64,000 nucleotides of DNA from Macrosoma leucophasiata (lineage: Eukaryota > Arthropoda > Insecta > Lepidoptera > Hedylidae), in the NCBI GenBank assembly GCA_036365455.1, contig JAWQUS010000021.1, positions 20,520,001-20,584,000 of the forward strand, read 5' to 3'. The notes beneath the pieces are model-generated. The model was given only the letters and a program-made list of their open reading frames with translations. It was not told the origin of the DNA and did not search any database. The position numbers and the translations under genes were made by a program. Shown piece after piece: positions 21,541 to 33,769 of the stretch; within the stretch, counting starts at the first letter, position 1; each line of letters begins with the position of its first letter.

Positions 21541-21645
21541 AGAAATAAGGGTTAAATTACTTGCGGCAAACTGCTATGGAATAAATAGTATTAGTTTTGA
21601 ACATGAGATTGTTCTGAGGTATCGAACATGAAAATGTTTTGAGAT

Positions 21646-21692
21646 GTAGTTCAGTCTGAGGTCACAGATTCGATTCCTGCCCGAAGTATTTT
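21646..21692 (+). mobile_element. tRNA-derived SINE (type 2) fragment
   Basis: Only the B-box half (AGGTCACAGATTCGATTCC) of the head remains. A degraded A-box half (TTCCGTAGCTTGATAAGGC) appears separately at 21787-21810. Confidence 0.5.
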
Positions 21693-22170
21693 TTCTTTAT
21701 AATAAATTAGTTTTCAGTGGATGTTGTTCACCAGCCTCAGAGATGGTTGTAATTTTATTAGATGAAAGAAAACTTCAACAGTTAGATGAGGGGCTTCCGT
21801 AGCTTGATAAGGCAGCTGAGCTAATTATGCACAGAGTTATGAACCGAACATAGTTTTGAACCGAAATCAACTTGTTGTTAATTTTTTTTATTAATCATTA
21901 AAAATAATGTTCTCACAACCACAACGAGAAACAGTGCCGATAGCACAAGGAAACACCAGAGTTAGGCAACGAATTTAATCAAAAGAAAGGATACGAGCTT
22001 GTACCAAGTTCCCGCGAGATGCGCGACGCGAGACATGTTTTGTAAATAATATTATAAATCAAAGTTGGTTGGAAACTCGATGCAACTCTGTGTCTCCTCG
22101 ATTCATTGCTGCGTGTTAAGTTTTGGAGCGTATGAAGATTTGCATCTTTGTGAAAGACTATTTTGTGCAT

Positions 22171-22440
22171 TGAGGATGGCAAACACACATGCAGTTCATA
22201 TTACATGAATGCTAAGTAATGACTGCAGCCTATAGACATCTATACAAAAACTAAGGATCAAAATGCGCCACCACCCCCGACACTTTAGTTTTTATTTCTC
22301 TGAGATAGTTATTACGGGGACATATAGTACCATCTAACTGGAACACGATCATGGTGACACTTCTATTTGGATGCACATAGATTAGGTAATGCGGTGGTTC
22401 CTACACCCTCGAGCTCCAACACTGGAACTCTGCCACCAGT
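22171..22440 (-). mobile_element. SINE-A, subfamily B, full length
   Basis: Runs from GATGGCAAACA to TGCCACCAGT on the plus strand. Contains the B-type ACCATCTAACTGGAACACG. Confidence 0.7.
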
Positions 22441-22991
22441 GAAATTATCTGTAAGTGAATATTACGAAATAACGGAACGCGAAACGTTCTTTGTGGTTAC
22501 AATATGATATTACACTTATGCTTATTACAATAGATAATAATAATATTCCTTCATAATATTCGGCTCTTTTGTTTGTAACAGCTTAAAGCTTTTAAATCTC
22601 TGGTAAATGTCTTAAGGTATATAATAATATATATTTATGAACAAGCAAGCCAAGCAAGCCTGTAGGCTTGTTTGCAACTGTATGGCATATTCACTGACGT
22701 GACGTACTTTCTTCCAAATATCGCACTACATTGGAATAAACGCAGGGCAAGTAGCGATAAACTTTATTTCACATAAAGAAAATTAAACTAATAACAAAAT
22801 CCAATAGTTTTCAGTAAACTTTGACACATATTATACCGAGACGTACTTTGTTCGCGTCTGTCTGCTCCTTTAGGGAATTCGGTACAAGCTTGATTAAAAT
22901 TATTTTCAGTGTAAAACCATTGAATAGAACCATTTTCCACTCCCTTGAGGTCTGCAGATTATTTCATATGTAAGTGAAAATTGGCTGCTGG

Positions 22992-23225
22992 AGTCGGGAC
23001 GTGACGACTCACAAGCTCAGGAAGAGAATTCTTCCACTTGTGCAGTCAGTCAGTCAACCGAACAATAGCGTGTCAAACCATTTCGATGTGGCGGTAGTAA
23101 GTGCAACTTAAAATTGGCAGCAGCGACTTGCAATTAAACTACCTACACTGCCAATCTTCAATCTTCAACTGCAATCTTCATGCCAAGCGTGGCGATTATA
23201 GCAAATCCTCTTTATTTTCGTTCGG
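22992..23225 (+). mobile_element. Dispersed repeat, family G
   Basis: GGACGTGACGACTCACAAGC, AGTCAGTCAACCGAACAA and ATGCCAAGCGTGGCGATTAT align with 3931-4130. Contains a local CAATCTTCAA triplication at 23152-23180. Confidence 0.6.
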
Positions 23226-24892
23226 CTGATAATAATAATGATAATGGTGATGTGAACATTCTGAAATTAATTTTACAATATTTGACTTTCCCATACCTTC
23301 TGTCTACCTGCTTGGTTGTCCCATTATGTGTCCAAATATGCAACCAAAATCAGCTATATTGTTGGGATTTCGTATCTCAAAACGAAAAAATGCGAATCCT
23401 ATAGTTGCATATTTTTCGCAGAAATAACTTTTCGAATACTTTTTTTATGTCGGTTACTTTGGTTCTAATGCCGATCTCCTCATTTCTGTATCGATCTCGC
23501 ATGGTGAATCTCTAAGAGTTTTTTTGCCATTTGGCTACGAAACCCTAAAACAGAATCGTAATAATTGTCAACAAATTCCGACAATCAACAAAGAAATAGC
23601 AAAAGCTGTTTTCTTTGTTCCACGTAGTACTCTCGAGATTTTAATAAATTAACTACCAAGCGTTTAATAAGATACCCAACAAACCGCAATCGCTTACAAA
23701 AACATCTCACAAAAACAGAACATCTGAAAACTCGGAAAAAATGTTAATCGGCCGTTTCATCCTCGACTTCATAGCAACCATCAATCTTATCACCAGCAAT
23801 TTATTTCATAAGCAGCAAAATATAAAGCCGCGAAGCCTGCGGGTCGTTAGCATACAATCTCAGATCAAAAGCACCTGATTTACCTCTTTAGCACATCAAA
23901 AAGCCTTAATGGGGGAGGTATTAGGGCTAAATGAGCGCACCGTGCCTGTTTACACCGGGAGACCAGGTGAACTAGACATACCTCGCCTCCCTTAACCCGA
24001 GTTTTTGAGGGCGGTTTGGATGGAATAGTAGGTCTTGTTATCCTGGTCGTAAGTTCATTACCCTGCCACCGTCCTGCTTTGCTTAATTCAGTTAGTGAGT
24101 TATTTCGCGGAAGATGTCCGCGTTGACTTATTGATTAGTTTCAAGTAGATTCTGAGATGAGAAACGGTGGGTAATTGTGAAGGGATTAATGAGATTTAAC
24201 GTGATGTTTCCAAGGGTTTTCGCAAGCTCAGTTTTTAAAAAATAACAGAATTATAATAGTTTTAAACTTTTCTGTGAAATGAAGTGGCAATCAAGTATAA
24301 AGTTCACATTGATGGTAAGTTAATACTGTAGCCTATAAACATCTACATAAAAACTAGAAAGTCTTAAAAAGTGAAAAATTAACACGATAGACATTTACTC
24401 CCAAAGAGCATTGCATGTCGTCATACTTGTGGAATATTAACTTTATAGTAATGCATTTATCTAGATATGAATTGTGTATTTGTCTTGTAATAAAATTGGG
24501 TATTAACCCAAGTTCTAGACGAAATAATAAAGATTGTGGTAGGTTAAAAGATACTAGCTAGTTAATACTTGGAAGTATTCAAGCATTAATTTAGCTCAAT
24601 TTCACCTGTCTGCAAGACCTCAAGACACCATCGCTAATTTCCCCCGTTTATCCTTAACGTTACACAATGGGACTTGTATATTCAAGTTGAAAGTAGCTGC
24701 ATATACATATACGTCCTTCCCTATCCCTTAGGGTGTAAATTTATGTTTGTTTTTTAACTTTTTTAATTATTTTAATCACTAAGCAAAATGGGTGTATTTA
24801 CTATATCACAATTTGGTTTGAAAGATCATTACATTCGATTTCTCTTGATGCATTAATTTTTCAAATAGTGAGATTTGAATCAAATTGTTATA
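23226..24892. other. No gene recognised
   Basis: Mostly unclassified. A SINE-A 3' scrap is at 24278-24365 (GCAATCAAGTATAAAGTTCA). The more GC-balanced part at 23920-24070 has stops in all frames. Confidence 0.45.
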
Positions 24893-25122
24893 ACTTCCTA
24901 AGTAATCTAGCGGTAGGAGGTCACTACTGCAACGCTGGGGCCTGAGTTCAATCCCTGAGTTGGTGTCTTTCAGAGATAAAGGTGTATTAGCTTTTCTCAC
25001 TGGAGCTATTATCACTATCTGAATTTCCCTGTGCTACCCTCGAAGTTTGGCAATGTGTCCGGAGATGTCAATAGACTCGCCACCTGTAACGTGGGATAAA
25101 ACGTAACCGGCGAATTGTGGAT
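24893..25122 (+). mobile_element. tRNA-derived SINE (type 1), 3' truncated
   Basis: The head (TAATCTAGCGGTAGG, then GAGTTCAATCCC) and body through GCCACCTGTAAC are present and diverged. The 3' end is missing. Confidence 0.65.
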
Positions 25123-25229
25123 GCTCTGCTCCCTCATCTCACTTCCCTTAAAAATGTTCGAAGAGAGCAACAGCTACCATATATAGCAACAGCTAACATA
25201 TACGTCACACTCGTTATGGGATGCTGATG

Positions 25230-25385
25230 GTAAGGTCTGATCTGTCAGTGATGCCTGGCTCGTTGACAATACGAATCGCGCGTCTTTGTAGGGAGTCAAG
25301 TGGACTAAGCTATTATTTAAGGATTCTCGCCCAAAAAGCAGTTTTCCAGATTACATACATCTCGTAAAGTTATAATTGCTGAGTT
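25230..25385 (-). mobile_element. LINE family A internal fragment
   Basis: The segment GTAGGGAGTCAAGTGGAC and its flanks match 49690-49800 in the same orientation (the LQKRAVRIV region and the Trp/Gly region upstream). Several indels break the frame. Confidence 0.6.
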
Positions 25386-25389
25386 CAAT

Positions 25390-26149
25390 TAAATTAAAAA
25401 GATCTGTTGACAAATGTTTGAGTATCATTGGAACTTGAAGGTTACCTACCTCAACGACGACTAAAAATTGTCGAGACCAATATTAGTAAACAAACCAACA
25501 CACCGCTATTTCGTATTAAAATCACGTTAGAAAATGAATCCAATCAGCACATATTTCCAACCGGTCCACGGAGAATCGTGCCTTCCTACCTCACCTCGGT
25601 AAACTTCTTCACAATAATATATTTCCAGCCACCTGCGATTGTTCAGTAGCGTACGGAACAACTTCTAACATCCCCCCCACCCCACCCCCCCGAGTGTACC
25701 CACAACTCGTTCTCGGCGGAAATAAAATCGATGTTAATACATTGGATTCATTTAACTTTGTATGTAACGTGTTGTTTGGATAAGTTGTTTCAATGTTTCC
25801 CATTGATTGAAAACGTTTAAGGTTGACTTGGAAAAAGTCAATTATTGAATCTGATACTCGGTTTGTTTACACGATTTGGGTAATTGTATGGGTTCAGTGT
25901 AACTTGAAGCGAGGTTTGAAATAAGCGTCATTAACTTTTTATGCCGTATAGCGATAAACAATAACATCATTATTCGAGATGTCACGAATATTCGGCGACA
26001 ATTAATTATTCGGCCACCTTTTTGGTATCCAGTATTCGTCCAAATGTCCCGTTCAAGAATTGAAGAGGATTTATAAAGGTGTTCTTTAGATTTAGGGCTA
26101 TTTAAGGTCTCTGGAACATAAATAAACCTTCCCAAGAGTCTTCTGTATG
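25390..26149. other. No gene recognised
   Basis: Frames of up to 97 residues lack any domain. A C-run-rich spot (CCCCCCCACCCCACC) is at 25672-25690. Confidence 0.45.
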
Positions 26150-26300
26150 CCCCGATGGTTCGGGCATTTCGAATGAACTATCCTAATGTCGATGGCTGCA
26201 GAGGCCCAGGAAGACCAAAACTGACCTACCTTGACCAAATAGGTAGAGTAGTAGAGGTAGTCTGGGGGTTAAGAGTCTTAGGAATAACAGGAATTAGTGG
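26150..26300 (+). mobile_element. RTE-type LINE fragment
   Basis: Plus-strand translation contains NVDGCRGPGRPKLTYLDQIG, matching the RTE copies at 28 and 52 kb. The flanks diverge. Confidence 0.65.
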
Positions 26301-27459
26301 TTACGTCTGTAATACTCAATACAAGGTCATATATTACCATTTAACCGGAACACGATATTGCAGAACACTAGCATTTGGCGGCAGATGGATAAGATGCGGT
26401 AGTGCGGGGGTTTAAGTAGTTAATCCTCTGCCTATCCCTTCTCCAAACTACATGCGTAAAGTAGTGTTTCTTTCGTAATTTTTAACAAGAACAATAATCA
26501 TTTCCGACCAACAAACAAACGGTCACATTTTGAATCCTATCGTAGAATTTCCCTCATTATTCCCAAAACACAATACGTGCCGGGACTTCCCGGTGCGTTT
26601 TATCACATCTAATCCCCATTCCCACTGCTCGTAACAAAAACTTTTATTAGCTGTAACATCTTCATAAATTCATTCGGAGTTTGAAATTGAAAGGATAGAC
26701 ATTCTTTTAACGACCATGAATGTTTAGGTTAAGGTCAATGTGAGCATAAGAATAACACGTTATACTTGAGGGTTACATTACTGTTTTTTTTGGTTTATAT
26801 TATGATGTTTACAAGAAGTTATTTCTATAGCCGATACAAATCTACACCTCTGAGGCTTTGTACTGAACTGAATTTGCTATGTTAGAGGAAAATAGATCAG
26901 GTTATGCGGTAGTGCCTACCCACCCAGACACTGGAACTCGTGTACGAGTATATAGTAATAAATATCTATGTAAAAAAACTAGTATGTAGTTCACTCATTA
27001 ATAGTAATAAATCAAAACTCACGTGCCTATATGTTTGTGAAAGAAAATAGTGAATGAATGAATGAATGAATTTATTTGCCAGAAATATAGTACATAAATC
27101 AATAAGAAACAGAAAGAAATAAGTGATTTATTGTGAAAAATTGTAAAAACGAACGCTGTATTTTCGTATTTGAAAGGTGACAAGCCTAATTTCACCGAGC
27201 ACATCACCGAACTCTGAGGACAGATAGTTAAAAGAAAAAAAATGTATTTGATTGATTTACCAGCAACTTGTTTCAAACTTTTTGCCACTTCTACACTGTT
27301 GTTTGTGTTTGTCTACGAGTACAACATCCAGCACACAGTTTAAACTTATTGAGGAGCTGCTGAAGTGAAATAAATTCTATAAAAAGATCTGGACGAATTG
27401 AGAACCTCCTTCTTTTTTGAAAGTCGGTTAAAAACCAACTATAAGTAAAGTAAACTTAG
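26301..27459. other. SINE-A scraps in unclassified DNA
   Basis: SINE-A minus-strand pieces at about 26323-26410 (ACCGGAACACGATATTGC) and 26880-26945 (GGTTATGCGGTAGTGCC). A (GAAT)4-type repeat is at 27050-27068. Otherwise nothing recognised. Confidence 0.45.
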
Positions 27460-27600
27460 GCCTTCGGTAACTTAGTGGTAAAGCGACTGGACTGGTTATC
27501 CTGAGGTCGCGGGTTCAAATTCTGCCAGAAGACAATTTTTTCTTTCATTTCTAAGGTTCACTCGCATGTGTTATTGGGAAAAATAAATAGTACAAAAATA
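27460..27600 (+). mobile_element. tRNA-derived SINE (type 2)
   Basis: Plus copy: CTTCGGTAACTTAGTGG, GTTATCCTGAGGTCGCGGG and TTCAAATTC in the head, then a body with CACTCGCATGTGTTATTGGG. About 140 bp. Confidence 0.7.
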
Positions 27601-27924
27601 AACTTAGTTAATTTCTGTAATGAAAAAATAATGACATATTCATTCAAGAATCACGAAATTGTTGACTTCAGTTGTGAAGGTTGAAAAGGGAGATTTTTGT
27701 AACGACCTACATACTCACGGAGCGGATCCCGGGTGTTCTGCGAAGTTATGTGCTAATGACATTTTAATCCGAACTCATACGGTCATAGAGTCGATAGTCA
27801 TAGATAAGACATTATGGTTAAATTCGAATCGTTTTCGATTTTCCTCGTAAACCTAATTTCAAGAATAGCAGAAAGATAAGTAAAATAAATCAACATAGGT
27901 ATACATTGAATTTTGCGATTTTAG

Positions 27925-27975
27925 ATGGCTGCAGAAACCAATGAAGACCAAAACCGACCTGCCTTGACTCCTTTA
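27925..27975 (+). mobile_element. RTE-type LINE fragment, very short
   Basis: About 50 bp matching the DGCRGPGRP region in the plus orientation, immediately beside the minus-strand RTE tail at 27986. Confidence 0.4.
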
Positions 27976-27985
27976 GACTTATCTT

Positions 27986-28640
27986 ATGTATTCACGCCAG
28001 GTCCCTAACGGGGTAGGCAGAGAGTGCAGAGCGCCAGATATCCCAGTCCTGACAAACCTCTCGTGCCTCGTCTACCTTCATCATTCTCTTCATACATGAG
28101 CGCAGATTCCTAAGACTTTTGACCCCACCATCAGACAGAACTCGACCAGGTCATGGTAGGTTAGTCTTGGTCTTCCTGGGCCTCTGCAACCATCCACATT
28201 CGCATTGTATATCTGTTTAGTCATTCGCTCATTCGACATTCTTTCTATATGCCCGAACCATCGTAGCATGCCTTTTTTCATTTTTACACCGATACTATCA
28301 TTCACACAAAGCCTCTTTCTTACATCTTCATTACGAACGCGATCGGTGAGTGATACACCGCAGATCTTGCGCAAAGATCTCATCTCGACCGCGTTCAACT
28401 TACTTTCATGCTCTTTCCTGCATACCCAGCTCTCGCTTTCATATAAAAGCGTTGGAGTAAGTACAGCATTATGTACGCCTAGTCGAGCCCGCTGGCTGAG
28501 ATGTTTAGATTTTAGCACCTTACCCAACGCTCCAATCACGCAATTTCAAGCAAGTACTCTTCTTTCTATGTCAGTGGTGTACCTACCATCCTTGCTAAAA
28601 GCACATCCAAAATATACAATTTCATCCTTTAGACTTAACA
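27986..28640 (-). mobile_element. RTE-type LINE 3' part, truncated
   Basis: The frame 28539-28090 encodes the RTE C-terminal region: SESWVCRKEHESKLNAVEMR, SLRKICGVSLTDRVRNED, GMLRWFGHIERMSNERMTK and GCRGPGRPRLTYHD. Upstream, 28640-28540 continues as DEIVYFGCAF and RYTTDIERRVLA, with a stop between. Deletions disrupt the last 30 residues. The 3' UTR carries the conserved tail containing CACGCCAGGTCCCTAACGGG, ending near 27986. Its layout matches the second copy at 52308-52775. Confidence 0.85.
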
Positions 28641-28647
28641 TGACTTA

Positions 28648-28795
28648 TCATGTAAAGTCTCAAGGAGAGGCCAAGAATCTTCGAAGTCGACGTGCATGCA
28701 TGAAGAGACTGATGAATCAACAGCAAAGGTATGTACAACCCGAGATATTTGGCGCTGAACGCTTTCTACCTACCCCAGAAGTTTTTAGTCTGAAG
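28648..28795 (+). mobile_element. RTE-type LINE C-terminal fragment, opposite strand
   Basis: Plus-strand translation gives EAKNLRSRRACMKRLMN and continues in a shifted frame. It matches the segment KSLRNRRACMKRMMK of the 52308-52775 copy. It lies back to back with the minus-strand copy at 27986-28640. Confidence 0.6.
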
Positions 28796-28862
28796 ATACG
28801 TTTATTTACATACATTATACATTACATAGGTTTTTTTTAATTGAATGGAAATTGAATTTGAT

Positions 28863-29190
28863 CTCTGATCTTCGTGTCAGTAGGTATTTATAGGCTGCAG
28901 TCATAACTTACCATTAACATGACTTAAAATAAATCTTAATTTACTGGTGGTAGAGCTCCAGTGACGGAGCTCGCGGGCGTAGGCACCACCGCATTACCTT
29001 ATATACTTGCCGCTAAATGCAGTACTAACATGTTCCGGTCAGGTGATAATGTACGGCCCTGTAATTTTCGGCACCGAGGCATAACACCTTAGGCGTCAGG
29101 AGTGGTAACGCATCTGCATTTCGACCTTGGTCTTTGTGTAAGTGTATAGACAAGGCTGCAGTCTTAACATCGATGTAAACTAACTTAAAA
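28863..29190 (+). mobile_element. SINE-A, 3' fragment followed by a full copy
   Basis: 28863-28930 is a 3' piece. 28943-29190 is a nearly full copy with a small deletion around the GTAGTGTTC region. Confidence 0.7.
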
Positions 29191-29255
29191 TTTTAATTAA
29201 AGATTAAAAAACAATGTGAATTACATACTTGTTTTCCTCCTTAATTACATAAAAA

Positions 29256-29560
29256 CTGCCGCAATAGCTTAGTGGTAGCATGCCACTACTCCAAGCCTGG
29301 GTTCGATTCCCGGGTCGGGGACTAACAGAGATAACGGTATAAAATCCTTCATTAAGATTTCTATTGGGATTTTTCCATTTTCTGAAAGTTTCCCAGTACC
29401 TCGGAGTTTGGTAATGTGCCCGAAAATAGCAACAGTTTCGCCACCTGTTACATAGACCAAAACGTAACCGGCGATTCGTGGGTGTTTGCATGTATGCTTG
29501 AATGCATGCATTTACCTCTGCCTACCCCTTCGGGGATTACAGGCGTGAAGTTACGTTTAT
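29256..29560 (+). mobile_element. tRNA-derived SINE (type 1)
   Basis: A full-length plus-strand copy. The head is CTGCCGCAATAGCTTAGTGG then GGGTTCGATTCCCGGG, with good A and B boxes. It ends with GGCGTGAAGTTACG. It directly follows the end of a SINE-A copy (28943-29190 plus a short A-rich spacer). Confidence 0.85.
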
Positions 29561-29911
29561 ATTACATAAGAAATGTTTTTATTACCCATACCGAAAAAAC
29601 AAACTTTCAAATACAACCTTTTGATCTATGACCTACAATTTAAGCGTAGGCGTTATCCTTTATACGATTTGAGTCTGGGAATACAGAATTCGACATATTA
29701 TATGAGTGTCGCAAAGGATTGTTAAGATAGCAAGTTTAGTGTGTACTTGGGGTTAGTTATGTGCTTACTTGGTTTAATATTGTGTTTTGATTAATAATTA
29801 CTATAATAGTTATTCCAGTGGTATTAGTCTTGTGAAGATTTAATACATTCAACTTGTATATACTACTGTTAATGTATTAAGGCTAATGCTTAAACTGCCA
29901 TTGTTGTCTAT

Positions 29912-30224
29912 AACTATACAAATAAATAAAATTTGAGTGTCTATTTGTAATATTAAAATAACCGCTTTTTACTTAATGAATATGTATGTATACACGGTAC
30001 ATATACCGAAATATTTTTTTTTACAATTTTTGTCTGTCTGTCTGTTTGGTGGGGCTAATCTCGGGAACGGCTCAACGGATTTCGGACTTTCACTGGCGGA
30101 TAGCATATGTAATAAGCAGTAACTTAGGCTAAACTTTTATACAAGCTGCGCCCACGACATCATCCGGGTAGATACTGATCAATCATATTTTTTCTCACGT
30201 GGACGAAGTCGCGGGCACAGCTAG
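29912..30224 (+). mobile_element. Helitron-like element
   Basis: Colinear with 32612-32921: ACTATACAAATAAATAAAAT start (first bases changed), the TACACGGTACATATACC block, GTCTGTCTGTCTG, GGAACGGCT, and the end GACGAAGTCGCGGGCACAGC followed by TAG and T. Confidence 0.7.
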
Positions 30225-31261
30225 TTAGGTATATAACTTTAGTTACTTCGAGTAGGATTTTAGGTCTATGAGAGTATTTAAAGTTTTTTTTTAAGTTGAA
30301 CGATATTGTTATGTTATCTGCGTAATAACTATCGCAAAGTAAAAACAACGAACGCCTCGGACAAAACATTTGCATTTGATACGGTTTTCGTAAAGACGAT
30401 TTGAAGATTTTGGACAATTATTTATTTTATTTTTAAGGTTCACTTTAACATATTAATGAATGTAGGTCTGTATCTGTCAATTGTTATTCACTCTTTTTTG
30501 TAATTTGATCTATCACAAGATAATTTGACTATTTTCAACAATTGAAATCAACTGTCATATTTTTCTCGTGAGCTAGCTAAATTAGGTTTTGATTTTGTTA
30601 GGTATAGGTTGCAGTCACAACTTACCATCTATGTGAACTGCGAATAACTGCCAGAAAATTTTGCTATTTGGATAAATAATTAAGATTCAGATATGGTTCA
30701 CAATTGATAACCATTACGGTTCAAAGTTTTAAAAGTTTTAAAATTTGTCAAAACGTAAAATGCAAAATACAACCCTATAAAATAAATGTACAAGAGGGCA
30801 TAAACATATAATTCAATCTGAGCAAAACACTCAAAAGTGCAAAGTTTAGGACAGCCAAACAGATTGGAGACATAATTCAAACAGTAATAAATCATCTCAG
30901 TCCTGTGCAAACGAGCGAATGGTTCGCTGAGTGAGTGAACTAAATACGGGTAATGAGTGTTTTCAGGTCATCATTCACGTAGTTTGACTTTCTGGGTAAT
31001 GAGTTATAGTTTGTCAATGTTGTTTTGAATATTGAAATGGGTTAACAGTTTAAAGTCCTTTCCTCGAAAGTCCGTTACTGTAATCAAAGTAAATTTTGGT
31101 TTTGGCATTTATCGGACTGTTTAATTTTGCAGGTGAATTTTGTGTTCAGATTATTAAATATGATATTAGTAAATGAATACGCGGAGGGTTGTGTTTCTCA
31201 TACTTATAAAGTGCCTTTTTTATACATCGCAGTGATATATGTTGATAATAATATATCGTTT
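30225..31261. other. No gene recognised
   Basis: AT-rich. One SINE-A 3' scrap at about 30605-30660 (AGGTTGCAGTCACAACTTAC). The 70-85-residue frames have no domain. Confidence 0.45.
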
Positions 31262-31523
31262 ACTGGTGGTAGAGCTCCAGTGACGGAGCTCGCGGGCGTA
31301 GGCACCACCGCATTACCTAATATACTTGCCGCTAAATGGTAGTGTTCAGCACTATCGTGTTCCGGTCAGGTGGTAATGTACGGTCCTGTAATTTGCGGCA
31401 AAAAGGCATAACACCTTAGGCCTCAGGAGTGGTATTTTTGTGGGTGTCTATAGGCTGCAGGCATTACTTAACATCAATGTGATCAGCATGCTTGTTTGCC
31501 ACTTTTATTATATAAAAAAAAAT
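31262..31523 (+). mobile_element. SINE-A, full length
   Basis: A-type copy with clean 5' end and an A run at 31513-31522. A short deletion removes the ACGCATCTGCATTTTGACC block. Confidence 0.8.
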
Positions 31524-31552
31524 CGTTGCACCAAGATACTTGTTAAAGTTAT

Positions 31553-31690
31553 TGCAACATGGACTCTTTGATGCTATTTTTGAAGAACCCTGTATTGTAT
31601 TACCGGGGAGCCATTTCAGGGTTAAGTTCGTTCCACAGTTTGCACTTTCTGGGCAGAGAGCTAGGTGTCGCAATCTGGATTTCGTTTTGG
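31553..31690 (-). mobile_element. LINE family A 3' fragment
   Basis: Minus-strand match to the 39916-40050 copy, including the same upstream junction (AACGAAATC.AGATTG). It is truncated before the poly(A) end, and a SINE-A copy lies to its left. Confidence 0.65.
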
Positions 31691-32260
31691 TCAAAGCACC
31701 ACCTAGTTAGTCAACACGAAAAGTAACTGTAATGTCATCGGATTTCAGTACCTAATGCCTTCAACACTTAATTTTGATACCAAGCTGAGGCCTACCTTGT
31801 ATTAACTTTGTAATCGAGGATTGTCATCCTCGATCACTCAACATGTCTCTCGAATTTATTGATAATAGTTATTTTAAAGTTTGCTTAATTGTTTGTCTGA
31901 TATGTAGTTAGCTTTTGTTCAAAAATAATTTACGTCACAAATAAAGTGAATTACTATAATATTTTTAGAAGTCAACGTCCAGAAAGTATATTTCAAATAA
32001 ATAAGGGATAAATAAGTTTGTCATCGGTTCCACGCGGACGAAGTCGCGAGATATAATTAGTATCGTATTTCATATTCGTCCACAATGAAACAGTAACGAC
32101 ATCTGAAAATGAGAAAACGCTCCCAAATATCTTCGACTCGACATCAAAAAGTATTTTTGTTGTTTGTAACCGTGACAAGAGATGTCGCTAGTAGTAAGTT
32201 GCATTCATTGCGCATTCATCTTCATCTGCCTGATCCCTAACAAAGAAACTTGGAATAGAA
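31690..32260 (+). repeat. Inverted paralogous segment, copy 1
   Basis: Reverse complement of 38640-39200 over about 560 bp with scattered differences. Contains a conserved hairpin (ATCGAGGAT tgtc ATCCTCGAT, about 31810-31832) and a degraded Helitron-type CGCGGACGAAGTCGCG. The segment is joined to a LINE family A 3' end in both copies. Confidence 0.75.
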
Positions 32261-32368
32261 TCTATAATTATTTTACTTGTTTCTCTATAATCTACAACTA
32301 AAACTAATTTTTGAGCGTCCTGTTCAGAAGACGGTAAGTCGGAATCTCATTTATTTCATACGAGATTG

Positions 32369-33593
32369 GTAGACGTGGGCAAATACGTTACTTTGGAATC
32401 GCAGTGACCGCTGTGACAGTTCCTAAATAAACTAGTGAAAAAAAAAAACTTTTTTTCGACTAGTTTATAGTTGACGGTAAACGGTCTCCAATCACGCACG
32501 TCACAGTTAAGGCAAATATAAATAACACGGTTCATGTGACAAACGTTACAAGTTGCTATTGACTAAAGTTCTGTACTTACATTACTTCAGTTAGGTATTT
32601 TAATATTCTAATCTATACAAATAAATAAAATTGGAGTGTCTGTTTGTAATATTAAAATAACCGCTTTTTACTAAATGCACATGTATATATACACGGTACA
32701 TATACCAAAACAACATATTTTACAAGTTTTGTCTGTCTGTTTGTTCCCGATAATCTCGGGAACGGCTGGACCGATTTTGACGGGACTTTTAACTGGCAGA
32801 TAGCTGATGCAATAAGGAGTAACTTAGGCTACTTTTATACTATGCTTCATCTACGACTTCGTCCGGGTAGATACTGAACAATCATAAATTCTCACGCGGT
32901 TGAAGTCGCGGGTACAGCTAGTGTAAAAGATCACTGTGATTTTTTCACAGTGAAGTTATTGATCACGCACCTCCAGAGATTGGGAGAAGACATATTTGTA
33001 TACGTGGGTCGTCGACGGTTTTCACGTCAACTATAAACTAGTTTTGAAATGTAGTCGATTATGTTGTTTGACCGTTTACCGTGAACAATACATGAGTTTA
33101 TGAAGCAGTCTATTTTTCGACTAGTTTATTTCTTGAACTAGTTTTGAAATTTAGTCGAGTATGTTGATTACGCTGACCGTTTACCGTCAACGATGTATGA
33201 AATAATGAAATATTTTTCAACAAGTTTACTTCATACATATTATGCGCGTATGGTTAAAGTAAACGACATTTGATGGAAATGTGTAGGTATTATATTACTG
33301 AGTCTTAAGTTTATATACATTAATATAATCGTGCATTGTTGCCGTCTCGCACGGTTCGCGCGCCGCGTCGAGCGTCGACACGAAAGTTCACGAAACGACA
33401 ACGTTTCATAGTTGAGTAGTTGACGACGTTGACGTTGATCGACTAGTTCAGTAAACGGCAAACATACACATGTCGCACGCGTCGCGCCGTTTATTGTTAA
33501 ACTAGTTTATCGTTAACAGTAAACTAGTTTATTAGTCGACGACCAAGAAACAGTCTAAAAAAACTGTTCGTTCATTCAACGCCCACTACTACA
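32369..33593. mobile_element. Possible hAT-like region with recurring ACTAGTTTA motifs
   Basis: TAGACGTGGGC (32370-32380) faces GCCCACTACTA (33581-33591), a possible pair of short terminal repeats. ACTAGTTT or its complement occurs near 32426, 32458, 33030, 33119, 33136, 33509 and 33526. CGTTTACCGT or its complement occurs near 32475, 33070 and 33175. Subterminal motif clusters like this occur in DNA transposons. No target duplication matches, so boundaries are tentative. Holds the Helitron-like element at 32612-32921. Confidence 0.4.
32612..32921 (+). mobile_element. Helitron-like element
   Basis: Clean A|TC start (TCTATACAAATAAATAAAA) and CTAG|T end. 310 bp. It lies inside a region with repeated ACTAGTTTA motifs (32369-33593). 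Confidence 0.75.
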
Positions 33594-33769
33594 TAGTTGT
33601 TACTTTTTTACTCACGAGGGACACGTTATTTGAGGTGAGTGATCGCTCAATCTGAAAGGACATCTACATGGTCGGGACCAACCAACCGCCGACCGTCGTA
33701 TCCTTGGTCGGATTGATATAAATAATAATGGGCAGTGAACTTAGTGTAGAAATCAGTTGACCCGACCAA

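Noticed and set aside
28205..28840. 211-residue plus-strand frame
   Set aside because: It is the antisense shadow of the RTE C-terminal coding region, running on into a second RTE fragment.
33240..33461. CpG-rich patch as a promoter
   Set aside because: It lies inside the ACTAGTTTA-rich repeat region with no gene nearby and no core promoter motif pattern that I can support.
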